Below are positions 11,547-22,920 of a stretch of 64,000 bases of DNA, in pieces. Made by a program: the position numbers and the translations under genes. Below the pieces are notes generated by a model. It was not told the origin of the DNA and did not search any database. It was given only the letters and a program-made list of their open reading frames with translations. How positions within the stretch are numbered: position 1 is the first letter of the stretch; each line of letters starts with the position of its first letter. This DNA is from Salvator merianae (Eukaryota; Chordata; Lepidosauria; Squamata; Teiidae), in the NCBI GenBank assembly GCA_003586115.2, contig QVOM02000126.1:8896056-8960055 (forward strand), given 5' to 3'.

Positions 11547-12130
11547 AGGTATATTTGCACTTCCCTTTGCTATTCCAGAACAGGGTGGGCTGCCCTGTGC
11601 TTGAACACATAGTCTGTCCCAAGATGGACCTGATTGCTCCTGGCACAGAACAAAGCTGTCCACATTGGGATGGCCTGTTCTGCACCAGCCTCTGGACTGT
11701 TTCTGAAACTCGTGTCAGCTTTGGAGCCATGGGAATGGGGGTGGGGGTGGTGTCTCTGAATGCTGCAAAGGCCCGGAATGAAAGTTCCGGACTTTCAGAG
11801 CTCTTGGGGGGGGCATTTTGGTAGTGTGTCTTGTTGCGCTGCCAATATGAGCCCTCTATGGTATACCAGACCATGGATGCCTGCTGTCTACACACTTCTG
11901 TGGTCTGGTATACCACTCCCTAGTATGCCAGTAGATCTCGAAAAAGAGGTCTACTGGGAGAGCAGACCAGGACGCCATTTTAGGTGCTCTAGCCCAGTCT
12001 ACACACCATTCTGAGTGGACAGAATGTGCTAGAACGAGGCAAGACCTCTTGTTATCTCACAACTTGTGTGTGGATGACAGAGGCCTAGACCAGATAATGG
12101 TCCAATCTACCTCCCAGTGCGGAAAGACCC
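11547..12130. mobile_element. Large family A MITE
   Basis: A 584-bp element. Inverted ends AGGTATATTTGCACTT and GGGTCTTTCCGCACTG (right end reversed), flanked by TAT at 11544-11546 and 12131-12133. Inside, 'tggtataccagaccat' and 'tggtctggtataccac' form a hairpin near 11860-11910. The longest frame across it (136 codons, minus strand) has no family motif. Confidence 0.7.
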
Positions 12131-12392
12131 TATATTGTTCTGGCCACTAAATAACTCCTTTCAGCCACATTGGGAAACAGGTATATAAGAACATAAGAGG
12201 AGCACTGCAGGATCAGGCCATAGCCCATCTAGTCCAGCATCCTTTTTCACAGACCTGTCCACCAATTGCTTCTGGGCATCCTCAAGCAGAAGACAAACAC
12301 AAAACCTGCACCTGCTCTTGACTCCCTGCAAATGGGCTTTACAGGCATCCTGCCTGTCTTTCCAACCTGGAGGCAGTACCTAGGCATCCATT

Positions 12393-13082
12393 CTAGTAGC
12401 CATTGATACACCCGACCGCCATGAATCTGTCCAATCCGTTCTTAAAGCTATCCAGGCTGATGGCTGTCACCACCTCTTCCTGTAATAAATTCCAGAGACC
12501 GACGACCCTCTGGGTGAAAAAATACTTCCCCTTGTCAGTCTTAACTCTCCTACCCATCAGCTTCAGAGAGTGCCCCCTGGTCCTAGTGTTGCGTGAGAGA
12601 GAGAAAAACTTCTCTCTATCCACCTTATCCATACTGTGCATGATTTTATATACTTCAATCAGGTCCCTTCTTAAACACCATCTTTCAAGGCTGAAGAGGT
12701 CAAGATGTTGCAGCCTGATTTCATAAGGAAGATGTTCCAGCCCCTTGATCATTCTGGTTGCCCTTTTCTGCATCTTCTCCAATTCCACAATATCCTTTCT
12801 GAGGTGAGGTGACCAGAACTGTACACAATATTCCAAGTGTGGCCTCACCATAGATTTGTAAAGAGGCACGATGACACTTGCCGACTTGTTTTCTATTCCC
12901 TTTCTTATTACCCCTAGCATTGAATTTGCTTTTTTCACTGCCGCTGCACACTGGGTGGACACCTTCATGGAGCTGTCTATCAGAACCCCAAGATCCTTTT
13001 CCTGGTCTGTCACAGAAAGTTTGGCCCCCATCAGTTTATAGATTAATTGGGGTTCTTTGCCCCAGTGTGCATCACTTTGCAC
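12393..13082 (-). pseudogene. CR1 ORF2, C-terminal reverse transcriptase part
   Basis: An uninterrupted 229-codon frame containing the thumb and C-terminal region of CR1 ORF2. Recognisable stretches are KLSVTDQEKDLGVLIDSSMK, VRPHLEYCVQFWSPHLRKDI, ELEKMQKRATRMIKGLEHLP and the final NLLQEEVVTAISLDSFKNGL. This part follows the catalytic domain in CR1 proteins. The methionine is internal, so the start is not a real start. It overlaps the upstream piece (13043-13375) in another frame, which places a frameshift near 13060. Full CR1 ORF2 proteins are about 900-1000 residues, so roughly a quarter is in this frame. Confidence 0.9.
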
Positions 13083-13375
13083 TTGCTAAGATTGAAGTGC
13101 ATTTGCCACTTCGTTGCCCACTCACCCAATGTCAGGAGATCCCTCTGGAGCTCTTTATAATCACTCTCAGTTTTTACTGCCCTGAACAATTTAGTGTCAT
13201 CAGCAAACTTTGCTAACTCACCACTTACCCCTGTGTCTAGATCATTTATGAATAAATTAAAAAGCAGGGGTCCTAATACTGAACCTTGCGGGACCCCACT
13301 TTTCTCCTCTTTCCACTCTGAGAACTGACCATTTATTCCTACATCTCTGTTTCCTGCCCTTAAGCCAGTTACCAA
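13043..13375 (-). pseudogene. CR1 ORF2, catalytic core of reverse transcriptase
   Basis: Contains SGVPQGSVLGPLLFNLFIND followed by AKFADDTKLF, the finger/palm motif and catalytic F-A-D-D box of CR1-clade reverse transcriptases. The two catalytic aspartates are intact. It ends in KCKVMHTGAKNPN, where the frame is lost; the sense continues in the frame starting at 13082. Upstream of residue ~10 another frameshift separates it from the LDFQKAFDKVPH segment. Confidence 0.9.
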
Positions 13376-13525
13376 TCCAAGACAAGACCTGTCCTCTTAT
13401 TCCGTGACTGCTGAGTTTATTCAGGAGCCTTTGATGAGGGACTTTGTCAAAAGCCTTCTGAAAGTCCAGATAGACAATGTCAACTGGGTCACATTTACTG
13501 AAGCTTCTAATTAGGTACCAAGCTT

Positions 13526-14680
13526 ATAATTCGGGTGATCAGCAGATCTTCTTTGTATGTTCCAGCACTTTGTCTTTACAAATGAAACACAGAGAAACAT
13601 AGAAATGGGAGAGGGGCCGGCTCCCTATTTGTTGCTGCTGTAGAAAAAAAAAAGACTTACATTTCCTTCCGCCGCTGCCCCCAGAAATCTGCCCCCAAAC
13701 TCATTTTTGCTGAGGCTGGCACCGGTTGGCAAAACAATGCCTCTTTGCTTGCAAACTCAGCATCTGTGGCACGCCAAGAATGCTTTTTTGTAGAGCAACC
13801 CACCTACAGTGTTTGACTTGAGTATTTTGGCGTGGGTGACTGCTTTAGTATGTGCATTCCTCTGAGTCCACCATGGTATGAAAATTATGAAGTTTCCTTT
13901 CCTTTGATGAAGAGAATGAAAGTGAAATTGTCTCCACAAGAAGACACTTTCATATGGCTTTATGAATTTCACCACTCCACCAATGGTCATGTGATCTTCA
14001 CCCTGTCTCTGCTTTGATTCATAGTCAGGGACAGTAGACCTCCAGGACAAACGTGGATTTTCTGCCAATCACAGTTAACCCTCTGCATCCAAAAAGGGGT
14101 GTGCTCTATATGCTGTATTTCAGCTGACTAGAGTGTGGCTAAAAAGCACGGCAGGCAAATGCCAGTACATTAGGCATGTCAGCTTCCTAGCCCGAAGGCT
14201 ATAGGTTAAATCACTCTGACTGCACCCTGGCAGTACAAATTGGCATATGTGTGTGTGTGTGTGTGTGACCATTTTCTGGTTGCTCCAGCTCCATGCCAAT
14301 TGGAAACATGGAAAATTAGACTGCGTGGTATGACTTTTAGGCCTTGTTCTAGAGAATGGCTGGTGGACTCCACCCGCAAAAGAGTTCTCCACTAAATGGA
14401 TGGGCAAAACAGACATTTGTCTGAGAATTTTTCACCCCCTCATCCAACCCATGTTCAGCCCTGAGGAGGGGACTGTGTGGATGCAGCCCAAATGTGGATA
14501 CTGCAGTCAGATCTCACCTCTGTCTACATTGCCTACCCTTGTGTTGGTCTGGCCCAATCTGTATTGAAATGAGTGGACTAGAAGTAGCTGTGGAGAACAA
14601 CTCAGGTGGTGGAAGCATCCTTTTGTTTTTATTTCCCTCCATAGTAGTTAATGGTCATCCAGAGAGCCATACAGTTGACA
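13526..14680. other. No recognisable gene or repeat
   Basis: Contains a (GT)n run at 14247-14267. Short chance frames only. Confidence 0.45.
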
Positions 14681-14735
14681 CAGAAGCTGCCTCCAGGCAT
14701 CACTTATTTATTCTGCAATTTATTGATTTAACGGT
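14681..14735. mobile_element. Fragment of TGCATCCAGA-type MITE
   Basis: 'ctccaggcatcacttattta' then 'ttctgcaatttattga' matches the left arm of the element at 35185. The right arm is missing. Confidence 0.4.
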
Positions 14736-14764
14736 ATAAAGCACATCTGGAATTATCATACATT

Positions 14765-15150
14765 GACTGGGCCCAGATGGGGGAATACAGCACCAATATG
14801 GCACTGTTATGGTGAGATTGCCACACGTATCTAGGGCAACCCCACCATAGCTATGCTATACCCCCCCTAAAATGCGCAGTAGCCTATTTCAGGAAAACCC
14901 AACTCTAGTGGTGAATTTTCCTGAAATAGCGCAAAAGCTTACCTTGTAGACAGAGCTACCATCATTGTTTTGCCCATTGCACATGTGCATGGGCCAGAAC
15001 AGATGACCGTGCATGTGTGGTGGTCATGATCATGTGTGCCCCCAAAAGCAGACAGCGCTGTCCCCCACGCCGTAGACAGCAGGCAATCATTCTGGAAGGG
15101 CTTTTCTCTGGAATATCACCTGTTGCACTATATTCAGCTAGCATCTGAAG
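14765..15150. mobile_element. Palindrome-core MITE
   Basis: Holds the 'tgccacacgtatctagggcaa' palindrome near 14819 and the 'cctatttcaggaaaaccca' / 'attttcctgaaatagcgc' hairpin. Same family as 4640, 27420 and 54945; this copy and 54945 are the longest, extending into a 'gcacatgtgcatgggcc' block. Confidence 0.6.
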
Positions 15151-15162
15151 CTGGCCAAAATC

Positions 15163-15345
15163 TAGTGGTGGCTGCTGGCTTTAAGGGCGGGTGTTCGTAA
15201 CCCATGGAAAGCACGCAATTGCTGTTCGCGGGGCCTCTGCTGGGCCTCTGTTGCGACAGTATGGAGGCCTGGAGGCCCTGCAAACAGCAACTGTGCACTT
15301 TCCATGGGTTACCAACACCCACCCTTAAAGCCAGTGGCTGCCGCT
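15163..15345. mobile_element. Family B hAT-like fold-back MITE
   Basis: Near-palindromic element: 'ctttaagggcgggtgttcg' at the left pairs with 'acacccacccttaaagcc' at the right, with 'ggaggcctggaggccc' in the centre. The flanks share CAAAATC (15156-15162 and 15347-15353), seven of an expected eight bases. The G is lost from the terminal CTG. Confidence 0.8.
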
Positions 15346-15985
15346 TCAAAATCAAGACATTAGATCGAAACTCCGCAGCTGCAAGATTTTCCTTCCACTT
15401 GACCTAACCCTCCCATCATGCCATCCAGGTGTCTACTAGTATCACATGAAGTATTTTTAGGTAGTAACAGCTCATGCTGAGCTCTCACTGTACTCCTCGC
15501 ACAGTAATCTAGACAGAGCTGCAATTATGGAATAACAGGATATTGCACTATGATAGCTAATTTTACTGGTATCACGATAACCTGGTTAATCGGGTCTTTG
15601 TCGGGAGCACCGTGACCACATCTGGCAAATCAGGTACAATTATGAAATAATCACAGGGTTTTGACCCTGTCTGGATGCAGCCAACGTAAAACTACAATTA
15701 TTAATCTGTTTGGATTGGAGGAGAAGAAGCTGAGGCAGCTGAAAAGGCTTCCTTGAGTCATGAAAATCTAATGTTTTCTAGCCTGGGGATAGGTAGAAAG
15801 AGGGCGAGAGAATGCTCACTGGGAGTTTTCACCTAAGGTTGCTGCTGTACAGTCTATGAAGACCTATGCTGGACACAGGAAGTATTTCCCTTTCAGGTGC
15901 CAATATGGGGGCTTCCCCTGTACTGCCACTGTGGTAGCTTGACAGGAATTGAGTCCTTCAGGGCTAACCTGTGGGGTTGATATGG
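15346..15985. other. Mostly unrecognised; possible old MITE
   Basis: 'ctgtctggatgcagccaac' near 15670 is a right terminus of the TGCATCCAGA type. The matching left end may lie near 15510 ('agtaatctagacagagct'). Nothing else seen. Confidence 0.3.
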
Positions 15986-16870
15986 CAGCAGTATTTATTT
16001 ATTTGCATTTTTAATCCCCCCTATACCCAAAGGTCTCAGGGTGGATTACAACAATTAAAAACAAACAAACAAACAAAAAAACACAGAATGTCAAGGCACA
16101 CAATAAGGCAGTAGTCTGAAAGGCGGGAAGGAAAGCTGTACCTTTAGCCAAAGGCAAGGGTAAATAGGTGTGTCTTTATTGCTCTCCTAAAGATGTAAAG
16201 TGAAGAAGCTGGAACAACACAGGGGGAAGAGTGTTCCACAGTCTGGGGGCCACCACTGAAAAGGCTCTATCCTGGGTGCCCACCCCTTTAGCTATTGAAG
16301 GCGGTGGTACAACCAGGAGGGCCTCAACTGCAGATGTTAAGGCACAAGCAGGTTGTTATGGGAGAAGATGTTCCTTTAGGTATTTGGGGCCCAAGCCATT
16401 TAGAGCCTTATACGTTAAGGTGAACACCTTGAATTGGGTCTGGTAGTGAATTGGCAGCCAGTGCAGCTCTTTTAAGACCGGCATGATATGAATCCGGCTA
16501 GCTTTTCCAATCAGCAGTCTTGCTGCTGCATTCTGAACCCAGTTCCAGCTTCCAAACCATCTTCAAGGGCAGCCCCATGTAAAGCGCATTACAGTAATCC
16601 AATCTGGAAGTTACCAAAGCATGGATTACTGTGGCCAGATTATCTCTGTCCAGAAGGGGTCATAGTTGGCGAACCAGCTGTAGCCGGAGGTATGCATTCT
16701 TGGCCACCGCCTCCACCTGAGTTTCAAATGTAAGCGTCGAGTCCAAGAGTAGACCCAGATTCCGCACCTGTCCTTTCCAGGCCAAAGCAACCCCATTAAG
16801 GGCCAGATGCCTTCCAACTTCATGGACTTGAGACCTTGTGACACACAGTACCTCCCTCTTGTCTGGATTC
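15986..16870 (-). mobile_element. L2-clade LINE, 3' half
   Basis: The minus strand carries the L2 ORF2 C-terminal region in order: QVRNLGLLLDSTLTFETQVE, SRLDYCNALYMGLP, LHWLPIHYQTQFKVFTLTYK, and DRAFSVVAPRLWNTLPP. It is followed by a 3' UTR whose end reads, on this strand, as the reversed 'ctatacccaaaggtctcagg' tail and an ATTT repeat at 15988. The LHWLP and APRLWN motifs are diagnostic of L2 and its relatives. Several stops and frameshifts are present. Confidence 0.9.
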
Positions 16871-17046
16871 AGCTATAAAGAAAAGACCTCTGATGGTCCA
16901 TCACGACTTCTTGGCTGAATACTGCCACCACCTTGGATTGAAACACTGCCCTCTTTTGCCAATGATTGGAGGTATCCCTGAAGACCTAATATAGCTAGGG
17001 AGGTGGTGGGGTAGAGGGGATGCATTAGGTTTGTTTCCTTGCCTGA

Positions 17047-17285
17047 TGGCATCTAGTCATAGTTGACTCTTGGTGACCATATGGATAGATTTCCTCTAGA
17101 CCGACTGGTTTTTCTTAGGGCTGCCAGGGAGGTTTTCATTGCTGTAGCAATTAAGCCTGGTGTCTTCTCCTCCTTTCTACTTTTCCAAGCATCACCATGT
17201 TTTCCAGGGAGTTGCGTCTTCTCCTTATGTGCCCAAAGCATAACAGTTTAAGCCTTGTCATTTCTCTTCTAATGAATATTGGGGG
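17047..17285 (-). mobile_element. BovB/RTE-like LINE fragment, old
   Basis: The order of blocks follows the better copy at 26599: 'gtgaccatatggatag', then 'ttgcgtcttctccttatgtg', 'cccaaagcataacagtttaa', 'tctaatgaatatt'. Diverged, with no open frame. Confidence 0.5.
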
Positions 17286-18544
17286 TTTATGTATGTATTA
17301 TATATTTTAAGTAAATTTTTTAAAAATAGAATCCACTGATTGGCCTTTCTAACTATCCATAGTACCCCAAGGAATCTTCTTCAGCATCAAAATTCAAAAG
17401 AGTTCAAAATTCAAAAGAAAAGTGGAGGCTAAAACAGAGACAGGTGAAGTATATTCAAGCTACAAAAATCCCAGCACTCAGATTTTTTTTTTTTTTAAAC
17501 AGTCGTTGGCCCAATCGAAAGGACAGGTGCTGGGATCCATTAAGTGGACCGCCCAGTGCTAATCTAGACCAAGTTAGTTGCCATGTGTAGATGGATGTAC
17601 TCTTGATCTTTTTTGTGACTCTCTGGCTATGAATTTCTTCTCTCAGTAGGTACATTGGCTTTTCAATACTGCAAGTGAAAGCGTTTTAGTCTGACTTTTC
17701 TTAGCTGTGCAGGGCAGATGTGAGGGTGATCTGGCTGTGACATCTGTCACCCCATTGATCACTAGGGTTGATTCAGCTGATCTGGATGGTTAGGTGGGTG
17801 TCTCCTCCCTCCCTCACTGTTCCATGTGCATCCCTTCTGAACTCCGGTGCTTAGTGGAAGAGCTGAACTCGGCATCCCTTTTTATTTCTTGTCTGCTCAG
17901 CTCAGGGTATTCTTGGTTTTATGGTTCAGACCAACGCCTTTTGGCATGTGCACATGTGAAGTATGGGTTATGTGACAAAATAAAGTCTTTCAGAAGTCTT
18001 TGGGTGCATTCATACATGTGATTAGGGATGCCCGTGTGGTGATTTTGAGACCCTAGAGACACAGAAAATTTTAAAAGAACATTTACTGTGTCCCCAAACC
18101 TCCTTTTATCCGTCCCTTCTACAGTCAGGAAAGAAAAGCTCTTGGCGCAGGAGTCCTGTTTGGGATGAGTGGGGAAGGAAGCTATAGAGGATCCTGTGGC
18201 CAATGGAAATGGCTGCTAGGGACAGATCAATCAGGGACCCATAAATCTGGCTGGCGGTGTCCAATGAATGGCGAGCGCTTGTTGCTGTGGAGGGGTTTCT
18301 AGACTTAGAGGCGATGATGAGAAGAGAAGCAAAGCAGTAGGCTTTAAGGTGCTTCCTTTAAAACTATATGATGCAGGTTTTTTTCTGCATCCTCAAATGG
18401 GACAATCCTTTGTAAATATGAACCCCCTAAATGTTCTGTGACCACACCCTTTGATAAGTTGGGCTGATGGAAAGTGTAATCCAGGTCTTTTGGTGGGTAC
18501 CAACCTTGTGTAGGCTTTACAGCTTGCAGTCTTCCAGAGAAGCT
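17286..18544. other. No recognisable gene or repeat
   Basis: AT-rich at the start, with a T run near 17483. Nothing supportable. Confidence 0.45.
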
Positions 18545-18625
18545 TAACTACAACTCCCAACATTCTACTCCCAGCATTCCCATGCCAGCCCACTGGAAAA
18601 GGAATGCTGGGAGTTGCAGTTCAGG
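18545..18625. mobile_element. ACTACAACTCCC fold-back element
   Basis: 'aactacaactcccaacattc' pairs with 'gaatgctgggagttgcagtt'. Between them lies a second 'ctcccagcattcc' copy and the usual 'atgccagccca' loop. Confidence 0.65.
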
Positions 18626-18920
18626 AATGCCTGAAGGGCAGGAAGTTGAGCAGTTCTGATCAAGCTCCTGTTCTAGGCTGGTGCTCTTGCACAAGGAGGA
18701 AATTAGGTTCCCACAGCTCCTAAATCTCACATGGCCTCTGAAGGCATCATTCAGAGAGAAGAAATACACTACCCAGAGAGAGTCACAAAATGGAATCAAA
18801 AGAACATAGACTTTCATTAAAAATAGTAGATGCTGGTTTGTGTGAACAAACACAAGCAGAAAAAAAAAGACCAAACTGGTTGGAAGGGGAGAGAAACCAA
18901 GGAGTAGTGTATAGGGGGAT

Positions 18921-18955
18921 AAACAAACAAACAAGCAAACAAGCAAACAAATAAA
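18921..18955. repeat. (AAAC)n microsatellite
   Basis: AAAC units with AAGC variants. Confidence 0.9.
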
Positions 18956-18975
18956 TAGGACAGGACTTCATAGTA

Positions 18976-19290
18976 GCTGCACCTTAGTAGCTGTATAGAA
19001 AAGGAAAAGTAAGAGCTCCTGCACCTTTAATAGTTGCACAGAAAATGGAATTTGGGGGTTCTTGCACCTTTAACAGCTGCATCAAAGAGGAAACTCTAAG
19101 CCTCCTGCACCTTTAATAGTTGCATGGAGGAAGCAATACATTTTAAGAGTAGCATGGATGAAGAAATTTCGCCTTTCACAGCATAGGGAATTTCAGCAGG
19201 TAGTGCCTGCGTGGGGGGTTCCATCTGCTGCCACCCCCTCTTCTATGCATCTATTAAAGGTGTAGGAGCCCCTCCAGTTCTCCTTTCCAT
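18976..19290. repeat. ~43-bp tandem repeat with inverted partner
   Basis: Four to five diverged units beginning 'ctgcacctttaatagttgca' at about 18978, 19020, 19062 and 19106, followed at 19240-19285 by the reverse complement ('atctattaaaggtgtaggag'). A second inverted pair of the same module lies at 20145-20310, suggesting a hairpin transposon that was tandemly amplified here. Confidence 0.65.
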
Positions 19291-19794
19291 CTGGCCACCC
19301 TACGCACAATTCCTTATTTTCCTTTCCCCCTCCAATCTTATTTAATAGGAACCTCGTGCACAAGGGGATAAATGAGGTTTATTGTAATGTAATCAAAGAG
19401 CTGCTTTGTGTGGCTTAATTTTTGCCAAATTCTCCGCATTCTTATATTTTCTCCCGCAGGCACCCACAGGGAAACTATAGCAGTCTCTGAATCCCGAACT
19501 GGGGGTGAGGGGGAGCCAGCACAACCAATAGCTTTACAGGCATTTCTTGCCTGAGAGCAAACACGTCCCCCCAAAACTGCACACACGCTTTGGATCAAAC
19601 ACAGTGTGTCCAATTAAAAATGTTGCCATTCAGTTAATGACTCTTCCAGATTTTGAGCAGCAGCCAGTCAGCAGAGAGCTGCCGCTACTTTTCTGAGTTG
19701 ATGGCTGCAATTGTTCTTTGGGCAAAACTCATCATCCTTTCATTCTGGAAGGTCTGCCTGAAAAGCAGAAACCCAACAGGTGAACCTCTCCCTT
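19291..19794. other. No recognisable gene or repeat
   Basis: Nothing supportable seen. Confidence 0.4.
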
Positions 19795-20125
19795 GCAATC
19801 CTGTACCAAAATATTTCCTGCCGGATAGTGAATTCTATAGCTTAGCTATGCGCTGTGTGAAGAAATATTTCCTTTTGTCCGACCTGCTGTTTCCAAGATT
19901 CAGCTTCATTGGGTGACCCCTGATTCTGATATGTTGGGAAAGGCAGAACAGTGACTTTTTATCTACGGTGTCCACACCACGCATGTTTTTATACTCCTCT
20001 ATCACTTCCGTTCACTTGCTTCCTTTCTGAACTAAAAAGCCACAAATATTGTAATGTTTCTGCATACAAAGCTTCTTCTAACACCCTTGTTATTTTAATT
20101 GTTCCCTTTTGAACTTTCCTAATTC
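19795..20125 (-). mobile_element. Old CR1 LINE fragment
   Basis: The plus strand shows 'gtgaagaaatatttcctttt', 'ttcattgggtgacccc' and 'ccacaccacgcatgttttta', the reversed C-terminal blocks of CR1 ORF2 (K-K-Y-F-F and related). More diverged than the copy at 12184. A partner from the same older subfamily is at 62990-63790. Confidence 0.7.
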
Positions 20126-20144
20126 TGTTGTATTTAGGGTGTCC

Positions 20145-20310
20145 TGGGCTTTTAGCAGCTGCACAGAAGAGGAAATTTGAGCCGCGATTGCCTGCATAAA
20201 AAGCAACACCCTCTGAAATCCCCTTTTCTGTGCAACCATTAAAGGTTTAGAAGCCGTGAAATCCTCTTTTCTATGCAGCTATGAAAGTTCCAGAAGCCCC
20301 TTGTCCTTTT
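20145..20310. mobile_element. Hairpin element with CACCTTTAATAG arms
   Basis: Left arm 'ttagcagctgcacagaagag' and right arms 'ttctgtgcaaccattaaagg' and 'ttctatgcagctatgaaag' share the module repeated at 18976. Confidence 0.5.
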
Positions 20311-20454
20311 CATCTGCCCCCTTACTAGTTATATCCTTCCTGAGATGCAGTGAGTACTCTGCACAGCTTTCCAGAAGCAACCACACCACCAATTTCTTCA
20401 GATGTTATAGTATTGGCAGTTTTATTTTCAATAGCTGTTTCTAGGGCCCAGTTA

Positions 20455-20565
20455 CCCCTAAGTATTAATCCAGCTTCAGTCCACTTTTGGATTGAAAGAA
20501 CACATCAGCAAAGTGACTAATCATTTTCATTCCACAGTATCTAATCCAAAGGTGGATTTTATGAG
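20455..20565. mobile_element. Fragment of the 22301 MITE family
   Basis: 'attaatccagcttcagtcca' and 'cacatcagcaaagtga' match the left part of the 220-bp element at 22301. Confidence 0.55.
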
Positions 20566-20765
20566 GGCCTTTTCACACTTACCACCATAGAACAGAATAA
20601 TTATCCTGTTCGATGGTGATATTGACCACACCGCATGGACACAGTCTGCACTGTATGGCGGTAGTACTTACGAGCAGCAGGAGTCCTCTCTATTCCAGCA
20701 TCACACCAAATTGCACCATCGAAAGGGATCCCCTAGGGGTCTGAGGCCAGGAGCAGCAAGGAAAG
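20565..20765. mobile_element. Family A MITE, right end lost
   Basis: Starts GGGCCTTTTCACACTT at 20565 and continues with 'gaacagaataattatcctgt', as in copies 50148 and 54467. It then switches to 'caaattgcaccatcgaaagg', which is shared with 25230 and 60240. Confidence 0.6.
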
Positions 20766-21229
20766 TGTAGAAATGATCTTAAAAAAAAAATAAAAAAAAA
20801 TTGTACTCCCACTTTTCAAATTTAAGCCGAAGGCTATGAGTCTGATTATGGAGTTCAAGCAACGGTTTGGATGCAAGCTGCCTTGCATATAAGATAGGAA
20901 AACTACAGGGTGCCCCTGTTTCTCATCGGCGTGCTTGAACCCCCTTGCAAATGGTGTCCAAGGGTGAAGAAGGAGGGTTGAACAATTAAATGTTGCACCC
21001 TCAGGTGCCAGCTCCTGCAGCTAGGGCCCTTAAAACCTTTCCTCTTTTGATTTTGAAAACTCAGAATCTGATAAACCCATTTGAGGTCCTGGGCATTAAC
21101 CACACATGGCTCTGATAAGGAGGCTATGCAGTAGCCCACCTTTTTCTGAAGATGCTCTCAACAAACATATCAGAAAGAGCCAGTGCAGTGGATATTGGAG
21201 AATAAGCACCTTTGTAGACTGAAGCCGAT
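20766..21229. other. No recognisable gene or repeat
   Basis: Contains an A-rich run near 20780-20800. Confidence 0.4.
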
Positions 21230-21530
21230 TGCTCACACCACTCCGGCTGGCTGAGACCATTTCTGCACTTTCCAGCATCCTGGCCTAGGAAGGGGTCCAA
21301 GGGCCTCCCTTCCACACACTCATGTGGGATAGGAAAGCCCCACCCCCTCCTAGAACACTTCGTCTGCACTGGATGAAGTGAGAGAGTGGGATAGGGCACC
21401 AAAATGGTGACAATGAGGTCTACTGGGTTACGAGTGGGTCCACGGGGGATCCCTTTCAGCAGTGCCAAAAAGAGTCCTCCCAGAAACTCCAAAGGCTGGG
21501 AAATTTTGGGAGGATGAGCCCTGGCTGGCT
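21230..21530. mobile_element. Degenerate family A-related MITE
   Basis: 'cactttccagcatcctggcc', 'gcctcccttccacacac' and 'gcaccaaaatggtgacaatg' resemble, in reverse, the element entering the right edge of the window at 63846, and parts of 42158. Ends not fixed. Confidence 0.4.
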
Positions 21531-21738
21531 CTGAGGGCTGGTCCCAGACTCCATTGTGATGATTAGGGATGGGATGGCATAGGCCATCTGCAATGCGGAC
21601 AACGCTATCCCATCCTAGTAGAAACCCATCCCAGCTTGGAAATGGCTTGAGTCACTCCCAGTGAACCACATCACTTCATCCAATTAATGTGTGGGTTACA
21701 TATATTTGGAGAATAAAAATAAAAATTAATTAAAAAAA

Positions 21739-22040
21739 GAGAATGCCCATAAGCCATTGGTGGGCCACTGTGTGAGACAGGATGCTGGACTAGATGAGCT
21801 GTGGCCTGATCCAGCAGGACTTCTCTTAGGTTCTTATCTAGAATGGATACCTTGGTACTGCCTTCAGGTTGGAGAGACAGGCAGGATGCTTCTAAAGGCC
21901 ATTTGCAGGGAGTTGAGAGCAGGTGAAGGTTTTACCTTTGTCTTCTGCTTGAGGATGCCCAGAAGCAATTGGTGGGCCACTGCGTGAGACAAGATGCTGA
22001 ACTAGATGGGCTGTGGCCTGAATCAGCAGGGCTCCTCTTA
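21739..22040 (+). mobile_element. Two CR1 3' ends in tandem
   Basis: 21739-21833 and 21834-22037 both end in the 'ggcctgatccagcagg...cttat' CR1 3' terminus. The second holds the longer 'ttggagagacaggcaggatg' block. Same subfamily as 12184. Confidence 0.85.
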
Positions 22041-22300
22041 TGCCCTAGTTACAACCTTATTGAGCCCTCATAATATCAGGCATATTTATCCCCCTGTTTG
22101 TTTCCCCCCTACTACTGGTTCATTCCCTTGCTGTCAAAATCTCTCCAAAGCTATTAAAACAGCAAACCAGAAGCAGGGGCAAGCATCAGTCAAAGGAATG
22201 AGGAAATGGCTGGAATAAAGAGGTGGCAAAAGCATGTTCTTTTCCATGTTGGTTTCTGAGGGAAAAAGACAAAACAAGAAAAAATGCTAGGAAAACATGA

Positions 22301-22520
22301 GGCACATCTACACCTAAGTTTAATCCAGCTTCAGTCCACTTTCAGAGTGACAGAACCCATCAGCAAAGTGATAAGCTGCTTTCTTTCAGCATTATCTAAC
22401 TCAGAAAATGCACATTTGGATTAATTAATGTGAAAATAAAATGATTATTCCTTTTGCTGATGTGTGCTCTCCCTCTTAAATTAGACTGAAGCTGGATTAA
22501 AATTTAGGTATAGACGAGCC
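22301..22520. mobile_element. 220-bp hairpin MITE
   Basis: Inverted ends GGCACATCTACACCTAAGTT and, reversed, GGCTCGTCTATACCTAAATT, continuing into long paired arms (AATCCAGCTTCAGTC / GACTGAAGCTGGATT). Flanks TGA and TGT match at two of three bases. No coding potential. A fragment is at 20455. Confidence 0.75.
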
Positions 22521-22524
22521 TGTG

Positions 22525-22920
22525 TTGTATGCATGTTCCTTTTTATCCTCGCTGTTCTGCCTTATTTCTTTCTCTCTGTCTTCCCTCCCATATTCCAATG
22601 CCCTCATTCTCTGCCTCTTAATGATATGATGCTAATTAGATTAGGAGAGAGGAGCTCATTAACAAAAGAAATAGCAGCAACCAGGGTGGATCCAATTATT
22701 TCATCACAAAATCTGAGACCACTTAAAGTGGCATCCATGATGGGAATACCAGCTTGCTATATTAACTCAGCTATATATAACTCCCTGTTGGCTTACATGG
22801 GCACTAAAAATGCAATGTCCAAATAGGGATGAGGCTGTTGCGCAAATTTAGCATCAGTGAAGGAATTGACTATATCCTCTGGGGCTAATTTCAGAAATAA
22901 AGCATGCAGTTAAAAGTTCA
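22525..22920. other. No recognisable gene or repeat
   Basis: The 97-codon plus-strand frame beginning at 22533 has a hydrophobic start but no family motif; probably chance. Confidence 0.4.

Larger units (their letters stand above)
12184..13525 (-). mobile_element. CR1 LINE, 5'-truncated, best copy in window
   Basis: About 1.34 kb covering the second half of ORF2 and the 3' UTR. The plus strand starts 'agaacataagaggagcactg', the reversed 3' end shared with the copies at 21739, 40456, 43862, 49019 and 52950. Reverse transcriptase motifs lie at the 5' side (see the two pseudogene entries). The upstream part also reads DPVDIVYLDFQKAFDKVPH before the truncation near 13525. At least two frameshifts make it inactive. 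Confidence 0.92.

Noticed and set aside
12393..13375. An active, full-length CR1
   Set aside because: It is 5'-truncated near 13525 and has at least two frameshifts, although the catalytic aspartates survive.
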